Origin: Candidatus Poribacteria bacterium
GTDB taxonomy: Bacteria; Poribacteria; WGA-4E; WGA-3G
NCBI GenBank assembly: GCA_028818995.1
Contig: JAPPMR010000055.1
Coordinates: 1-7,841 of the forward strand
Direction: 5' to 3'
Length of the DNA stretch: 7,841 nucleotides
In this document: one piece after another, positions 1 through 5,875 of the stretch
Layout of the letters: every line of letters starts with the position of its first letter
How positions within the stretch are numbered: the first letter of the stretch is position 1
Program-made: the position numbers and the translations under genes
Notes under the pieces: generated by a model
Told to the model about the DNA's origin: nothing
Databases searched by the model: none
What the model saw: only the letters and a program-made list of their open reading frames with translations

Positions 1-309
1 GAGGGGCGAAAGGTGTATAAAAAGTACAGAATGCTACACTAAATTGACGCCTATGTGGATTAGGAATTGCTGCAATCATTCGGATCGGGTGAACACCAAC
101 GCCTCACTTATAAAATCATTATGTGGTGCAATATATCAGTTTGTCCTTCCTAATTTACATAACCCGCGCTTCTAAACACATCCAACATCTCTCTTTACCA
201 GCCAAAATAATTATTTACCATATACCAATTTGTGCATCCACAATTGTGTAACTGTAAATACGCTGTTCTGAAACGCAGTATACAACTCAAATTCAAAAGG
301 ACAAACTTT
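1..309. other. upstream non-coding region, no supported gene
   Basis: I see no convincing gene here. A short open frame from an ATG at 53 gives about 41 residues, but it has no ribosome binding site and its composition does not look protein-like. Two small perfect palindromes are visible: ATTGC-T-GCAAT at 66-76 and GGTGAACACC at 88-97. I could not find a good -35/-10 pair for the WD40 gene downstream. The reading frame of that gene can be extended back to a GTG at 232, but the extension is better read as untranslated leader because the ribosome binding site sits just before 310. Confidence 0.5.
297..301 (+). promoter_or_regulatory. ribosome binding site that decides the WD40 start
   Basis: AAGGA lies 8 nt before the ATG at 310. 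Nothing comparable precedes the GTG at 232, so this site supports the shorter 629-residue protein with an N-terminal signal peptide. Confidence 0.65.
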
Positions 310-2199
310 ATGGTAAATTATATATTGTTTTCGGTTTTAATCTTTGGGATTTCAATATTCCCTCTAATTCCAAACACCTTTGCTCAAGACTATACACAAT
401 GGGGTTTACCCGATGGAGGAAAAGTACGTCTCGGGAAAGGTTCAATAAGTGATATAACGTACTCTCCTGATGGGGAACGGTTGGCGGTAGCAGGTAGTAT
501 TGGTATTTGGATTTATGACGCACAAACAGGAGAAGAACTTAACCTTCTCACGGGACACACATCTAATGTCAAAAGTGTAGCGTTCAGTCCGGATGGTTTT
601 ACATTGGCAAGTGGAAGCGGGGACGCTACCGTCCGTTTATGGGATGTGCGAACAGGTACACCTCTTCTGACGATGAAAGGGCATATCTTTGGTGTCAAAA
701 GTGTTGTGTTCAGTCCGGATGGCAAGATAATCGCAAGTGGGAGTGATGACCATACCATCCGTCTGTGGGATGTGCGGACGGGAATATCTTTACGGACACT
801 CACAGGACACACGGAAAGAATATGGAGTGTTGTGTTCAGTCCGGATGGCAAGACAATCGCAAGTTCAAGTTGGGATAACACTGCACGGTTATGGGATGTG
901 CGAACGGGTAAATCTCTACGAACTTTCACAGGACATGAGAAGCATCTATTGGCTGTTGCGTTTAGTCCGGATGGTAAGACACTCGCAAGCACAAGTTGGG
1001 ATAGAACAGTGCGACTATGGAATAAAAAGACTGGTGAATCTCTACAAACATTGAAAGGTCATACAGCCGGTGGAGTCATAGACGTTGTATTCAGTCAGGA
1101 TGGTAAGACACTCGCGAGTGCAGGGGTTTGGGACAAAAGAGTCTGTTTTTGGGATGTGAAAACCGGTGAATCCCAACGGATACTAAGAGTACATACTGAT
1201 AATACTATCAGCATAGTGTTCAGTCCGGATGGCAAAACACTCGCAACTGCAAGCACATCTGAGGGGGTGTGTCTTTGGGATGTGAAAACTGGTGCACATC
1301 TTCGGGAACTGACTGGACATACGGGTAAAGTCAGGAGCATAGCGTTTAGTGTAGATGGTTCTACACTGGCGAGTGGTGGATGGCAGGATCATTCCGTGCA
1401 TTTGTGGGAGATTGAGACAGGCACACCACTTCACGTGTTGAAAGGACATACGTGGGAGGTATCCTGTGTTGCGTTTAGTCCGGATGGCAAAACACTCGCA
1501 AGTGCAAGTTATTCGAAGGATGACGATACTGTGTTTCTATGGGATGTGCAGACAGGCACACCTACTCGGAAACTCAAAGAGAAAACTGACGGGATCGATA
1601 GCATTGCATTCAGTCCGGACGGAAAGATACTCGCAAGTCAAGGTGTTGATAATTCATTGCTGCTGTGGGATTTGCATACAGGTACATCTATTCGGACACT
1701 CACAGGACATACGGAGTCTATCGTAAGCGTAGCGTTCAGTCCGGATGGTAACACCCTCGCAAGTGCAAGTTGGGATGGTACCGCGCGTTTGTGGGATGTG
1801 CAGACAGGCACATCTATTAGGGAATTGACAGAACACACAGAAAGGGTCGGTAGTGTAGCGTTTAGTCTGGACGGAAAGATACTCGCAAGCGGAAGCTGGG
1901 ACGATATAGTGCGCTTGTGGGATGTACAAACGGGCACATCTATTAGGGAATTGACAGGACATACGAATAATGTTGTTAGTGTTGTATTTAGTCCGGATGG
2001 GAAGATACTCGCAAGTGGGAGTTGGGACAACACCATCCGTCTATGGGATGTGCGAACAGGCACACACCTTTTGACATTGTCAGGACATACGGATAATGTT
2101 ACCAGTGTAGTGTTCAGTTCAGATGGAAAAACCCTTGCAAGTGGGAGTTGGGATGGCACTGTGCTGCTATGGGAACTCAAGCCTGAACGATTAGACTGA
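310..2199 (+). CDS. secreted WD40-repeat protein, 14 repeats (two seven-bladed beta-propellers)
   Basis: 629 residues. The ATG at 310 is chosen over an in-frame GTG at 232 because AAGGA lies at 297-301, 8 nt upstream, and because the protein then begins with a clean signal peptide: a hydrophobic stretch (about residues 3-21) ending NTFAQ, with likely cleavage near residue 25-26. The product should therefore be exported to the periplasm or cell surface. Residues 45-629 are fourteen tandem WD40 repeats, mostly 42 residues, with the usual FSPDG, LASGSWD, RLWDV, TG and GHT signatures; repeats 6, 8 and 9 are 43-45 residues. Repeats 1-7 (45-338) and 8-14 (339-629) would each make one complete propeller. 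WD40 propellers are protein-binding scaffolds; no catalytic domain is present, so the partner is unknown. Repeat 1 is the most divergent and the protein ends inside the last blade. Adjacent repeats are nearly identical in DNA, pointing to recent duplication. Confidence 0.93.
   Translation: MVNYILFSVLIFGISIFPLIPNTFAQDYTQWGLPDGGKVRLGKGSISDITYSPDGERLAVAGSIGIWIYDAQTGEELNLLTGHTSNVKSVAFSPDGFTLASGSGDATVRLWDVRTGTPLLTMKGHIFGVKSVVFSPDGKIIASGSDDHTIRLWDVRTGISLRTLTGHTERIWSVVFSPDGKTIASSSWDNTARLWDVRTGKSLRTFTGHEKHLLAVAFSPDGKTLASTSWDRTVRLWNKKTGESLQTLKGHTAGGVIDVVFSQDGKTLASAGVWDKRVCFWDVKTGESQRILRVHTDNTISIVFSPDGKTLATASTSEGVCLWDVKTGAHLRELTGHTGKVRSIAFSVDGSTLASGGWQDHSVHLWEIETGTPLHVLKGHTWEVSCVAFSPDGKTLASASYSKDDDTVFLWDVQTGTPTRKLKEKTDGIDSIAFSPDGKILASQGVDNSLLLWDLHTGTSIRTLTGHTESIVSVAFSPDGNTLASASWDGTARLWDVQTGTSIRELTEHTERVGSVAFSLDGKILASGSWDDIVRLWDVQTGTSIRELTGHTNNVVSVVFSPDGKILASGSWDNTIRLWDVRTGTHLLTLSGHTDNVTSVVFSSDGKTLASGSWDGTVLLWELKPERLD
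442..2196 (+). repeat. tandem 126-bp WD40 coding repeats (14 units)
   Basis: The coding sequence repeats with a period of 126 bp (42 codons), with small in-frame expansions in units 6, 8 and 9. Some neighbouring units share long exact runs. A 28-nt run at 700-727 recurs at 826-853, and a 24-nt run at 1807-1830 recurs at 1933-1956, each offset by exactly one unit. This is more identity than protein constraint alone needs, and suggests duplication or gene conversion between units. Confidence 0.9.
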
Positions 2200-2227
2200 A
2201 TTGTTCAGCAAGGATTCCTATGACAAG

Positions 2228-2270
2228 TAAATCAATGTTGAAAGCGCGTTAGGTATTCTGCATTGATTTA
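2228..2270 (+). terminator. inverted repeat just after the WD40 gene, possible 3' hairpin
   Basis: TAAATCAATG (2228-2237) and CATTGATTTA (2261-2270) are a perfect 10-bp inverted repeat around a 23-nt spacer, beginning 28 nt after the WD40 stop codon. It has no GC-rich core and no T-run after it, so it is not a classic intrinsic terminator. It may end or protect the WD40 transcript, or may be a protein-binding site. Confidence 0.35.
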
Positions 2271-2495
2271 AGAACGAAACTTTACTGACAAACGATCTGT
2301 ATGATTACTTTAAAATTGATACCTATCGATAAAAAAATTATTAGCGATTATACTACCCGATGTGTTATCATAACTCAAATTGCTACCTGTAAGTTTTAGA
2401 CATGCAAACACCGTTTTTTATAGAGAATGATCCATTTTTTTGCAAGATTCTGTAGCGCAAACTGTATGAAGATTAAAAAATAAATTGGGTAATTT

Positions 2496-2517
2496 GGCGA
2501 GGTTTCCTAACCTCGCC
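2496..2517. repeat. GGCGAGGTT palindrome (REP-like element)
   Basis: GGCGAGGTT (2496-2504) and AACCTCGCC (2509-2517) are a perfect 9-bp stem around a TCCT loop, followed by CCTTAC. It stands out as GC-rich in AT-rich surroundings. A related palindrome sits at 6822-6842, so this is probably a dispersed short palindromic repeat. No T-run follows, so terminator function is not evident. Confidence 0.6.
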
Positions 2518-2522
2518 CCTTA

Positions 2523-2536
2523 CATTCAGCGGGACT
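2523..2536 (+). repeat. 14-bp direct repeat, copy 1
   Basis: CATTCAGCGGGACT is found here and again at 2609-2622, 86 bp apart. After this copy the sequence continues AAAA; after the other it continues GAAAC. It lies 5 bp after the GGCGAGGTT palindrome. Confidence 0.6.
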
Positions 2537-2590
2537 AAAAAGGACTCGTCCGACCTTTTCTATAAACATATCGTCCCTACCAAATCAACG

Positions 2591-2627
2591 CTATGAATGC
2601 CTTTATGGCATTCAGCGGGACTGAAAC
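2591..2627. repeat. palindromic element with CRISPR-repeat-like end, includes direct repeat copy 2
   Basis: A perfect 8-bp stem, TGAATGCC (2594-2601) and GGCATTCA (2607-2614) around TTTAT, runs into AGCGGGACTGAAAC. The 37-nt unit has the size, internal dyad and GAAAC ending of many CRISPR repeats; read on the minus strand it starts GTTTCAGTCCC. There is no array: only a degenerate 14-bp match lies 86 bp upstream, and no cas gene is in the window. It may be an orphan repeat or simply another dispersed palindrome. Confidence 0.3.
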
Positions 2628-2727
2628 CATATAAATATAGGATAGTGATTTTTAAAACACCTTCTTTTGTGAAATCGGGTTATACAAATAGTTGTTTAGC
2701 ACAACTCGTTACAATAGAGATAAGATA

Positions 2728-2761
2728 GAACTCAGAAAAAGCAACTCTGCTTTTTGGGTTC
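2728..2761. terminator. strong hairpin, possible bidirectional terminator
   Basis: AAAAAGCA (2736-2743) and TGCTTTTT (2748-2755) pair perfectly around ACTC. The outer GAACTC (2728-2733) and GGGTTC (2756-2761) extend the stem past a 2-nt bulge. The A-run before and T-run after the short GC core are what a bidirectional intrinsic terminator looks like. However, no intact gene is close upstream on the + strand, and the T-run lies within the stem. Confidence 0.4.
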
Positions 2762-2783
2762 AATAGGGGTTGCAGCCTCTATT
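2762..2783. repeat. second hairpin abutting the first
   Basis: AATAGGGG (2762-2769) pairs with CCTCTATT (2776-2783), with one G-T wobble, around TTGCAG. It follows the 2728-2761 hairpin with no gap, giving a two-hairpin module that could be a small structured RNA, a terminator pair or a mobile-element end. Confidence 0.4.
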
Positions 2784-2872
2784 TTCTTGTCTATATTATA
2801 CCATTTTTCGACATTTTCAGTCAAGCGAAAACTCAGTAATAATCAGGGTTTTCAGCACTTTTTCACTTTTCC

Positions 2873-2900
2873 TTGATTAACCCTTTTTTAATGTTTTAAT
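2873..2900 (+). promoter_or_regulatory. possible promoter of the decayed small gene
   Basis: TTGATT (2873-2878) and TTTAAT (2895-2900) are separated by 16 nt, matching the sigma70 boxes at 4 of 6 and 5 of 6 positions. The region is AT-rich, so a chance match is possible. It is correctly placed for the reading frame at 2961. Confidence 0.3.
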
Positions 2901-2908
2901 TGCCTCTA

Positions 2909-2947
2909 TGTTCGGGTGTTATTCGTTCTGAAAATCTATCCCGAACA
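2909..2947 (+). promoter_or_regulatory. inverted repeat abutting the ribosome binding site
   Basis: TGTTCGGG (2909-2916) and CCCGAACA (2940-2947) form a perfect 8-bp inverted repeat around 23 nt. The right arm runs directly into the AAGGAGG site at 2947-2953, sharing one base. In RNA it could mask or expose the ribosome binding site; as DNA it could be an operator. Confidence 0.35.
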
Positions 2948-2953
2948 AGGAGG
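2947..2953 (+). promoter_or_regulatory. very strong ribosome binding site
   Basis: AAGGAGG is a full Shine-Dalgarno match, 7 nt before the ATG at 2961. It is the strongest in the window, yet it serves a frame broken after 19 codons. That is the main evidence that a real gene once started here. Confidence 0.6.
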
Positions 2954-2960
2954 TTTCTTT

Positions 2961-3106
2961 ATGAACCTTCATTTTAAACTTCAATCCCTCCTAATAGGCT
3001 TGAAGAACAAAACGAGATGATGCGTTTAATAGATCGTCTCAACAAACTTCGTAGATTATATGTTGCCTATGGTCGTTACGATTTGGTTCAGGAAACTGAT
3101 CGCTAA
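2961..3106 (+). pseudogene. decayed or frameshifted small coiled-coil protein gene
   Basis: From the ATG at 2961, behind a full AAGGAGG, the frame reads 19 codons (start MNLHFKLQSLL) and stops at 3018-3020. The frame one base back continues without a break into a very protein-like sequence, RLEEQNEMMRLIDRL and then RRLYVAYGRYDLVQETDR, to a TAA at 3104-3106. Restoring one A in the CTAATAGG at 2991-2998 joins the two parts into a smooth 48-residue helical peptide reading LQSLLNRLEE across the join. So there is either a one-base deletion, a sequencing or assembly error, or a programmed shift. The same frame stays largely open beyond the TAA, as described in the next entry. I do not recognise the family; the sequence suggests a small charged helical or coiled-coil protein, possibly regulatory. 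It is flanked by a hairpin-rich region upstream and by the cupin gene promoter downstream. Confidence 0.45.
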
Positions 3107-3112
3107 ATATTG

Positions 3113-3298
3113 ATGGCAAGACAACGAATAACCGATGTTGCTATTGAATGCCTGCAAGAGCCATATTATCCGTTTTTGTAGGACATTCAGGTTTGCCAGA
3201 ACCTTGCGCATTTAACAGAAGTCCTTTACATCCAGTCTGTGTCTGATTTTATACTGTTTCTTCAATCCCAAAACTACTCATTGCGAAACCTTATATAA
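3113..3298 (+). pseudogene. possible continuation of the decayed gene, interrupted by an in-frame TAG
   Basis: In the same frame as the second part of the preceding pseudogene, an ATG at 3113 starts 22 codons (MARQRITDVAIECL...) to a TAG at 3179-3181. After it the frame stays open for 38 more codons (DIQVCQNLAHLTEVLYIQS...) to a TAA at 3296-3298. No ribosome binding site precedes 3113. From 2978 to 3298 this frame has only two internal stops in about 106 codons, fewer than chance would give in AT-rich DNA. This fits a roughly 110-codon gene decayed by point mutations. Chance remains possible, and the product is not recognised. Confidence 0.25.
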
Positions 3299-3316
3299 TC
3301 TTCCCGAAAAAGCCTC

Positions 3317-3345
3317 TTGACAAATCCAAGGAAAAGTGATAGAAT
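3317..3345 (+). promoter_or_regulatory. near-consensus sigma70 promoter for the cupin gene
   Basis: TTGACA (3317-3322) and TAGAAT (3340-3345) are separated by exactly 17 nt, matching 6 of 6 and 5 of 6 consensus positions. Transcription should start near 3352, leaving a short leader of about 25 nt with GAGAGGA at 3363-3369, 7 nt before the ATG. This is the best promoter in the window and suggests steady expression with no obvious leader control. Confidence 0.8.
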
Positions 3346-3376
3346 TAAATCTTAAAGATATAGAGAGGATAGCAGT

Positions 3377-4483
3377 ATGGCATCACAAAACGAATTAAAG
3401 TCAATGTTAGACGCACCCATTGCTTTAGCACCGAATACGTATTTACATTTTTACAACGGAGGGAAACTCCGCGCTGAATTTATGGGCGAACCCGATCCGA
3501 AAGATGATTACTACTCAGAAGAATGGATTTTTTCTACAAACAGAGCAATTACACCGGGCAGAGATAATCCACCTGACAAAGGTTTTAGCCGAGTACAACT
3601 GCCGAATGGAGAAGAATCCTTACTAAAAGAATTATTAGACGCATTCCCAGAAGAGACTTTGGGTAGCGCGCATGTCGCAAAATTTGGCACTGATTTAGGT
3701 GTGCTTCTCAAGATTTTTGATGTGGGAGAAGGTGCACACATCCCTATCCATTGGCATCCGAATCCAGACTTTTCTAAGGAACATCTTAACTCGCCTTTCG
3801 GGAAAAATGAAGCATGGATATTGATCGGCACGCGTCCCGGCGCGAAAGCATGGATTGGTTGGAAAGAGGCGATAGAAAAATCCGAATTTCGCCGCCTAAT
3901 GGAAGCACAAGATGTAGAAACCTTGCGAAGTTTGATGCACGTCGTCGAGCCAAAAGTAGGAGAAGTTTACTTCTTACGCACACCGATTGTCCATTCACTC
4001 GGTACTGGTCTTTGTGTGCTTGAACCGCAGGAACCTACTGATTGGAACATCCTTGCTGAATGGGAAGGATTTCCGTATGATAAAGAGGACGGACATCTCG
4101 GTCTTGGTTGGGATTTAGCGGTAGATGCAGCTGAATTTGATAAACTCGAACTTGACTATCTCAACAATTATATTCGACGTACACCTGAACTCGTGAGAGC
4201 AGAAGGTGATAACCGCGAAGACCGTATCGTGCCAGAAGAGGCATCACAATACTTCGGATGTTCCCGTTTGACGGTGAATTCTACGCTTAGTATGCCAGCA
4301 GATAAAGGGTTTTATGCGCTCGTTACACTTGGTGGCGAGGGTGTTCTGCGTGGTGACTTTGAAGATGTTCCACTTAAGCGCGGTAAGTCTGTTTTCATTC
4401 CACGGTGCTTGTCCAGTTACGTCATCGTTAGCACTGGAAACACACCGATGGAGGTAATCTGTTGTTATCCACCAAACCTTTGA
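3377..4483 (+). CDS. type I phosphomannose-isomerase-like cupin protein
   Basis: 368 residues. Type I phosphomannose isomerases interconvert mannose 6-phosphate and fructose 6-phosphate using a zinc ion in a cupin barrel in the cytoplasm. The metal site is visible: IPIHWHPNP (122-130) gives H125 and H127, FGKNEAW (141-147) gives E145, and TPIVHSLG (202-209) gives H206. Order and spacing match the family, but the first ligand is His where the family usually has Gln (QxH). A second cupin half is recognisable near 308-345 (TLGGEGVL, then GKSVFIP). The region after the third ligand reads LEPQEPTDWNILAEWEGF where classical enzymes have the EIQQ-SD-TYR motif with its active-site Arg, so the true substrate may differ. 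The start is supported by GAGAGGA 7 nt upstream and a strong promoter. The next gene follows after 75 nt, so co-transcription is plausible. The family call is good; the reaction is uncertain. Confidence 0.8.
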   Translation: MASQNELKSMLDAPIALAPNTYLHFYNGGKLRAEFMGEPDPKDDYYSEEWIFSTNRAITPGRDNPPDKGFSRVQLPNGEESLLKELLDAFPEETLGSAHVAKFGTDLGVLLKIFDVGEGAHIPIHWHPNPDFSKEHLNSPFGKNEAWILIGTRPGAKAWIGWKEAIEKSEFRRLMEAQDVETLRSLMHVVEPKVGEVYFLRTPIVHSLGTGLCVLEPQEPTDWNILAEWEGFPYDKEDGHLGLGWDLAVDAAEFDKLELDYLNNYIRRTPELVRAEGDNREDRIVPEEASQYFGCSRLTVNSTLSMPADKGFYALVTLGGEGVLRGDFEDVPLKRGKSVFIPRCLSSYVIVSTGNTPMEVICCYPPNL

Positions 4484-4558
4484 GAAGTATTTGGCACACG
4501 CTGTAGGTCTAACAAAAAAGTAGTAGCAACACACCGTGTGATGCAATAGTAGCGCGCA

Positions 4559-5776
4559 ATGTTAGATTTTAAACCCCCTAAACCCAATATAACTGTAATT
4601 AAGGTTGCGCAAGCACTTGTGCCTCTTGCCAACCGATTGTTTTTGAAGGGGTTAACGATTGACATTGATGCAGAGTCGATTACCCAATTAAAATCGATTC
4701 ATGGAAATCCTACGGTAATAGTGCCGAACCATGCAGCATCCGAAGATCCTGCCGTAGTTTTCCTGTTGTCAAAACGGTTGTCTCAGCCATTTTATTACAT
4801 GGCAGCATGCGAAATTTTTGATAAGGGAAAACTGGGTGGAATCCGTAGTTTTGTAATGCAGCGGTTGGGTGTGTACTCAGTTGTGCGAGGCACAGTGGAT
4901 AGAAATGCTTTCCGAATGACACGCCAACTCTTATGTGAAGGAAAATGGCCGCTTGTCATCTTTGGAGAGGGAGAAATATCACACCAGAACGACACTGTCA
5001 TGCGCTTTGAAAGAGGAGTCACACAACTCTGTTTCTGGGCTTTGGACGATATAAAAAAAGGGGACATCGACAAACCGCTATATGCTGTGCCAATCGGTAT
5101 TAAATATCGCTATACAGAAGATATGTGGAATTCCATTGATACGGCACTCACAGAATTAGAGCGAAATATTCTCCCACTTGCATCACGCACGCCAGCAGAA
5201 CGGTATCAACGATTGAGGCGTATCGGTATTGCAGTCCTGAAAACACTTGCCGATGAATACCAATTCAAAGTGGAAGCGACTGCCTCCCTCAATGAGCAAA
5301 TTCAAGGACTCAAGGAACAGATATTGTCACACGCAGAAAAAATTATGGGTATTTACTCTGACAACGATGTGCTCACCCGCGTTCGTGCTTTGAGAAACAT
5401 TGTTGATGCTGAAGTTTATAGAGATGTTGATGAAATGACAGAGTATGAACGCAAAATACACGAAGAACAACTCCAAAAATTTCAACAATTTTATCCAGAC
5501 TTGAATCGGTTAGTCAATTTCATAGCGATTTCGGACGGGTATGTCGCTGAAGAACATTCCCCTGAACGCTATCTTGAAGTGATATTCAGGTTGGAAAAAG
5601 AGGTTTTTGGTACAGCAAAGATGCGGGGGCCGCGCGTCGCTTCAATCCGCGCTGGTGAACCGAAAAATCTTATGGAGTATTACGATACCTATAAATCGCA
5701 AAAAAAAGAGACAGTTGAGCAAATAACGAATAAATTAGAGACAGAAGTTCAAAATTTGGTTACCGGATTATCATAA
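4559..5776 (+). CDS. PlsC-type 1-acylglycerol-3-phosphate acyltransferase with long C-terminal extension
   Basis: 405 residues. The N-terminal half (about 30-200) is a glycerolipid acyltransferase domain. NHAASED (57-63) is the catalytic H(x4)D motif (H58, D63), GVYSVVRG (104-111) is the second block, FGEGEIS (135-141) is the EG-x-x-S substrate-binding motif (usually FPEGTRS), and VPIG (177-180) is the fourth block. Family members transfer acyl chains to lysophosphatidate or similar lipids at the inner membrane. The usual length is about 240 residues. Here roughly 200 extra residues (about 205-405) follow, highly charged and probably helical or coiled-coil, with no domain I recognise. The frame is closed by a TAG at 4550-4552 and the ATG at 4559 is the first start, but no Shine-Dalgarno sequence precedes it; it may rely on the preceding gene or start weakly. 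No long membrane segment is evident. The exact lipid substrate is unknown. Confidence 0.85.
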   Translation: MLDFKPPKPNITVIKVAQALVPLANRLFLKGLTIDIDAESITQLKSIHGNPTVIVPNHAASEDPAVVFLLSKRLSQPFYYMAACEIFDKGKLGGIRSFVMQRLGVYSVVRGTVDRNAFRMTRQLLCEGKWPLVIFGEGEISHQNDTVMRFERGVTQLCFWALDDIKKGDIDKPLYAVPIGIKYRYTEDMWNSIDTALTELERNILPLASRTPAERYQRLRRIGIAVLKTLADEYQFKVEATASLNEQIQGLKEQILSHAEKIMGIYSDNDVLTRVRALRNIVDAEVYRDVDEMTEYERKIHEEQLQKFQQFYPDLNRLVNFIAISDGYVAEEHSPERYLEVIFRLEKEVFGTAKMRGPRVASIRAGEPKNLMEYYDTYKSQKKETVEQITNKLETEVQNLVTGLS

Positions 5777-5795
5777 TCTATCTCAGGAAGGAAGG

Positions 5796-5838
5796 TATCT
5801 AAGTCGTTGAGAATTGTAACCCATTCTAACTTTAGATA
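5796..5838 (+). promoter_or_regulatory. nested hairpin in the leader of the TIM-barrel enzyme gene
   Basis: TATCTAA (5796-5802) pairs with TTAGATA (5832-5838). Inside it GTT (5806-5808) pairs with AAC (5828-5830), and AGAAT (5810-5814) with ATTCT (5823-5827), with one bulged G and an 8-nt loop TGTAACCC. That gives 15 base pairs in 43 nt. There is no T-run after it, so it is not a plain terminator. It lies 48 nt before the ATG at 5887 and may be a regulatory leader structure, an operator, or the 3' hairpin of the acyltransferase transcript. Confidence 0.35.
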
Positions 5839-5875
5839 TTTCCAGTTTCAGGACATTTCTTAAATTATTCCTATT

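Larger units (their letters stand above)
2200..2960. other. long structured intergenic region
   Basis: No intact gene is visible on either strand. The DNA is AT-rich and holds several separate inverted repeats: 2228-2270, 2364-2374 (GTTAT-C-ATAAC), 2496-2517, 2594-2614, 2690-2706 (AGTTGT/ACAACT), 2728-2761, 2762-2783, 2805-2831 (TTTTCG/CGAAAA) and 2909-2947. It also holds a 14-bp direct repeat at 2523-2536 and 2609-2622. The density of small palindromes suggests accumulated repetitive elements between two transcription units. Confidence 0.6.

Noticed and set aside
53..178. Short open frame MWIRNCC... in the upstream region
   Set aside because: No ribosome binding site, cysteine-rich low-plausibility sequence, no neighbour support.
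232..309. N-terminal extension of the WD40 protein from GTG
   Set aside because: It would bury the signal peptide, it has no ribosome binding site, and a good site serves the ATG at 310.
737..1054. Plus-strand open frames in another phase within the WD40 gene (also 1466-1726)
   Set aside because: They are out-of-phase readings of the same repeats; composition is not protein-like and the real frame is unambiguous.
1638..2180. Long minus-strand open frame (180 codons) inside the WD40 gene, with similar ones at 513-992 and 1095-1340
   Set aside because: They are mirror frames of the repeated WD40 codons, repeat with the same 126-bp period and have no supporting start site.
2538..2559. AAAAGG/CCTTTT inverted repeat between the two 14-bp direct repeats
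   Set aside because: Only 6 bp, mostly A-T, with a 10-nt loop; likely by chance in this composition.
2523..2627. A true CRISPR array
   Set aside because: Only one full unit and one partial copy, wrong spacing, and no cas genes in the window.
4526..4544. Hairpin GCAACACA/TGTGATGC before the acyltransferase gene
   Set aside because: One mismatch, a 3-nt loop and no T-run; too weak to call a terminator or regulator.
5807..5836. Promoter-like TTGAGA with an 18-nt spacer to TTTAGA before the TIM-barrel gene
   Set aside because: The -10 box matches only 3 of 6 positions, and the bases are explained as well by the nested hairpin.
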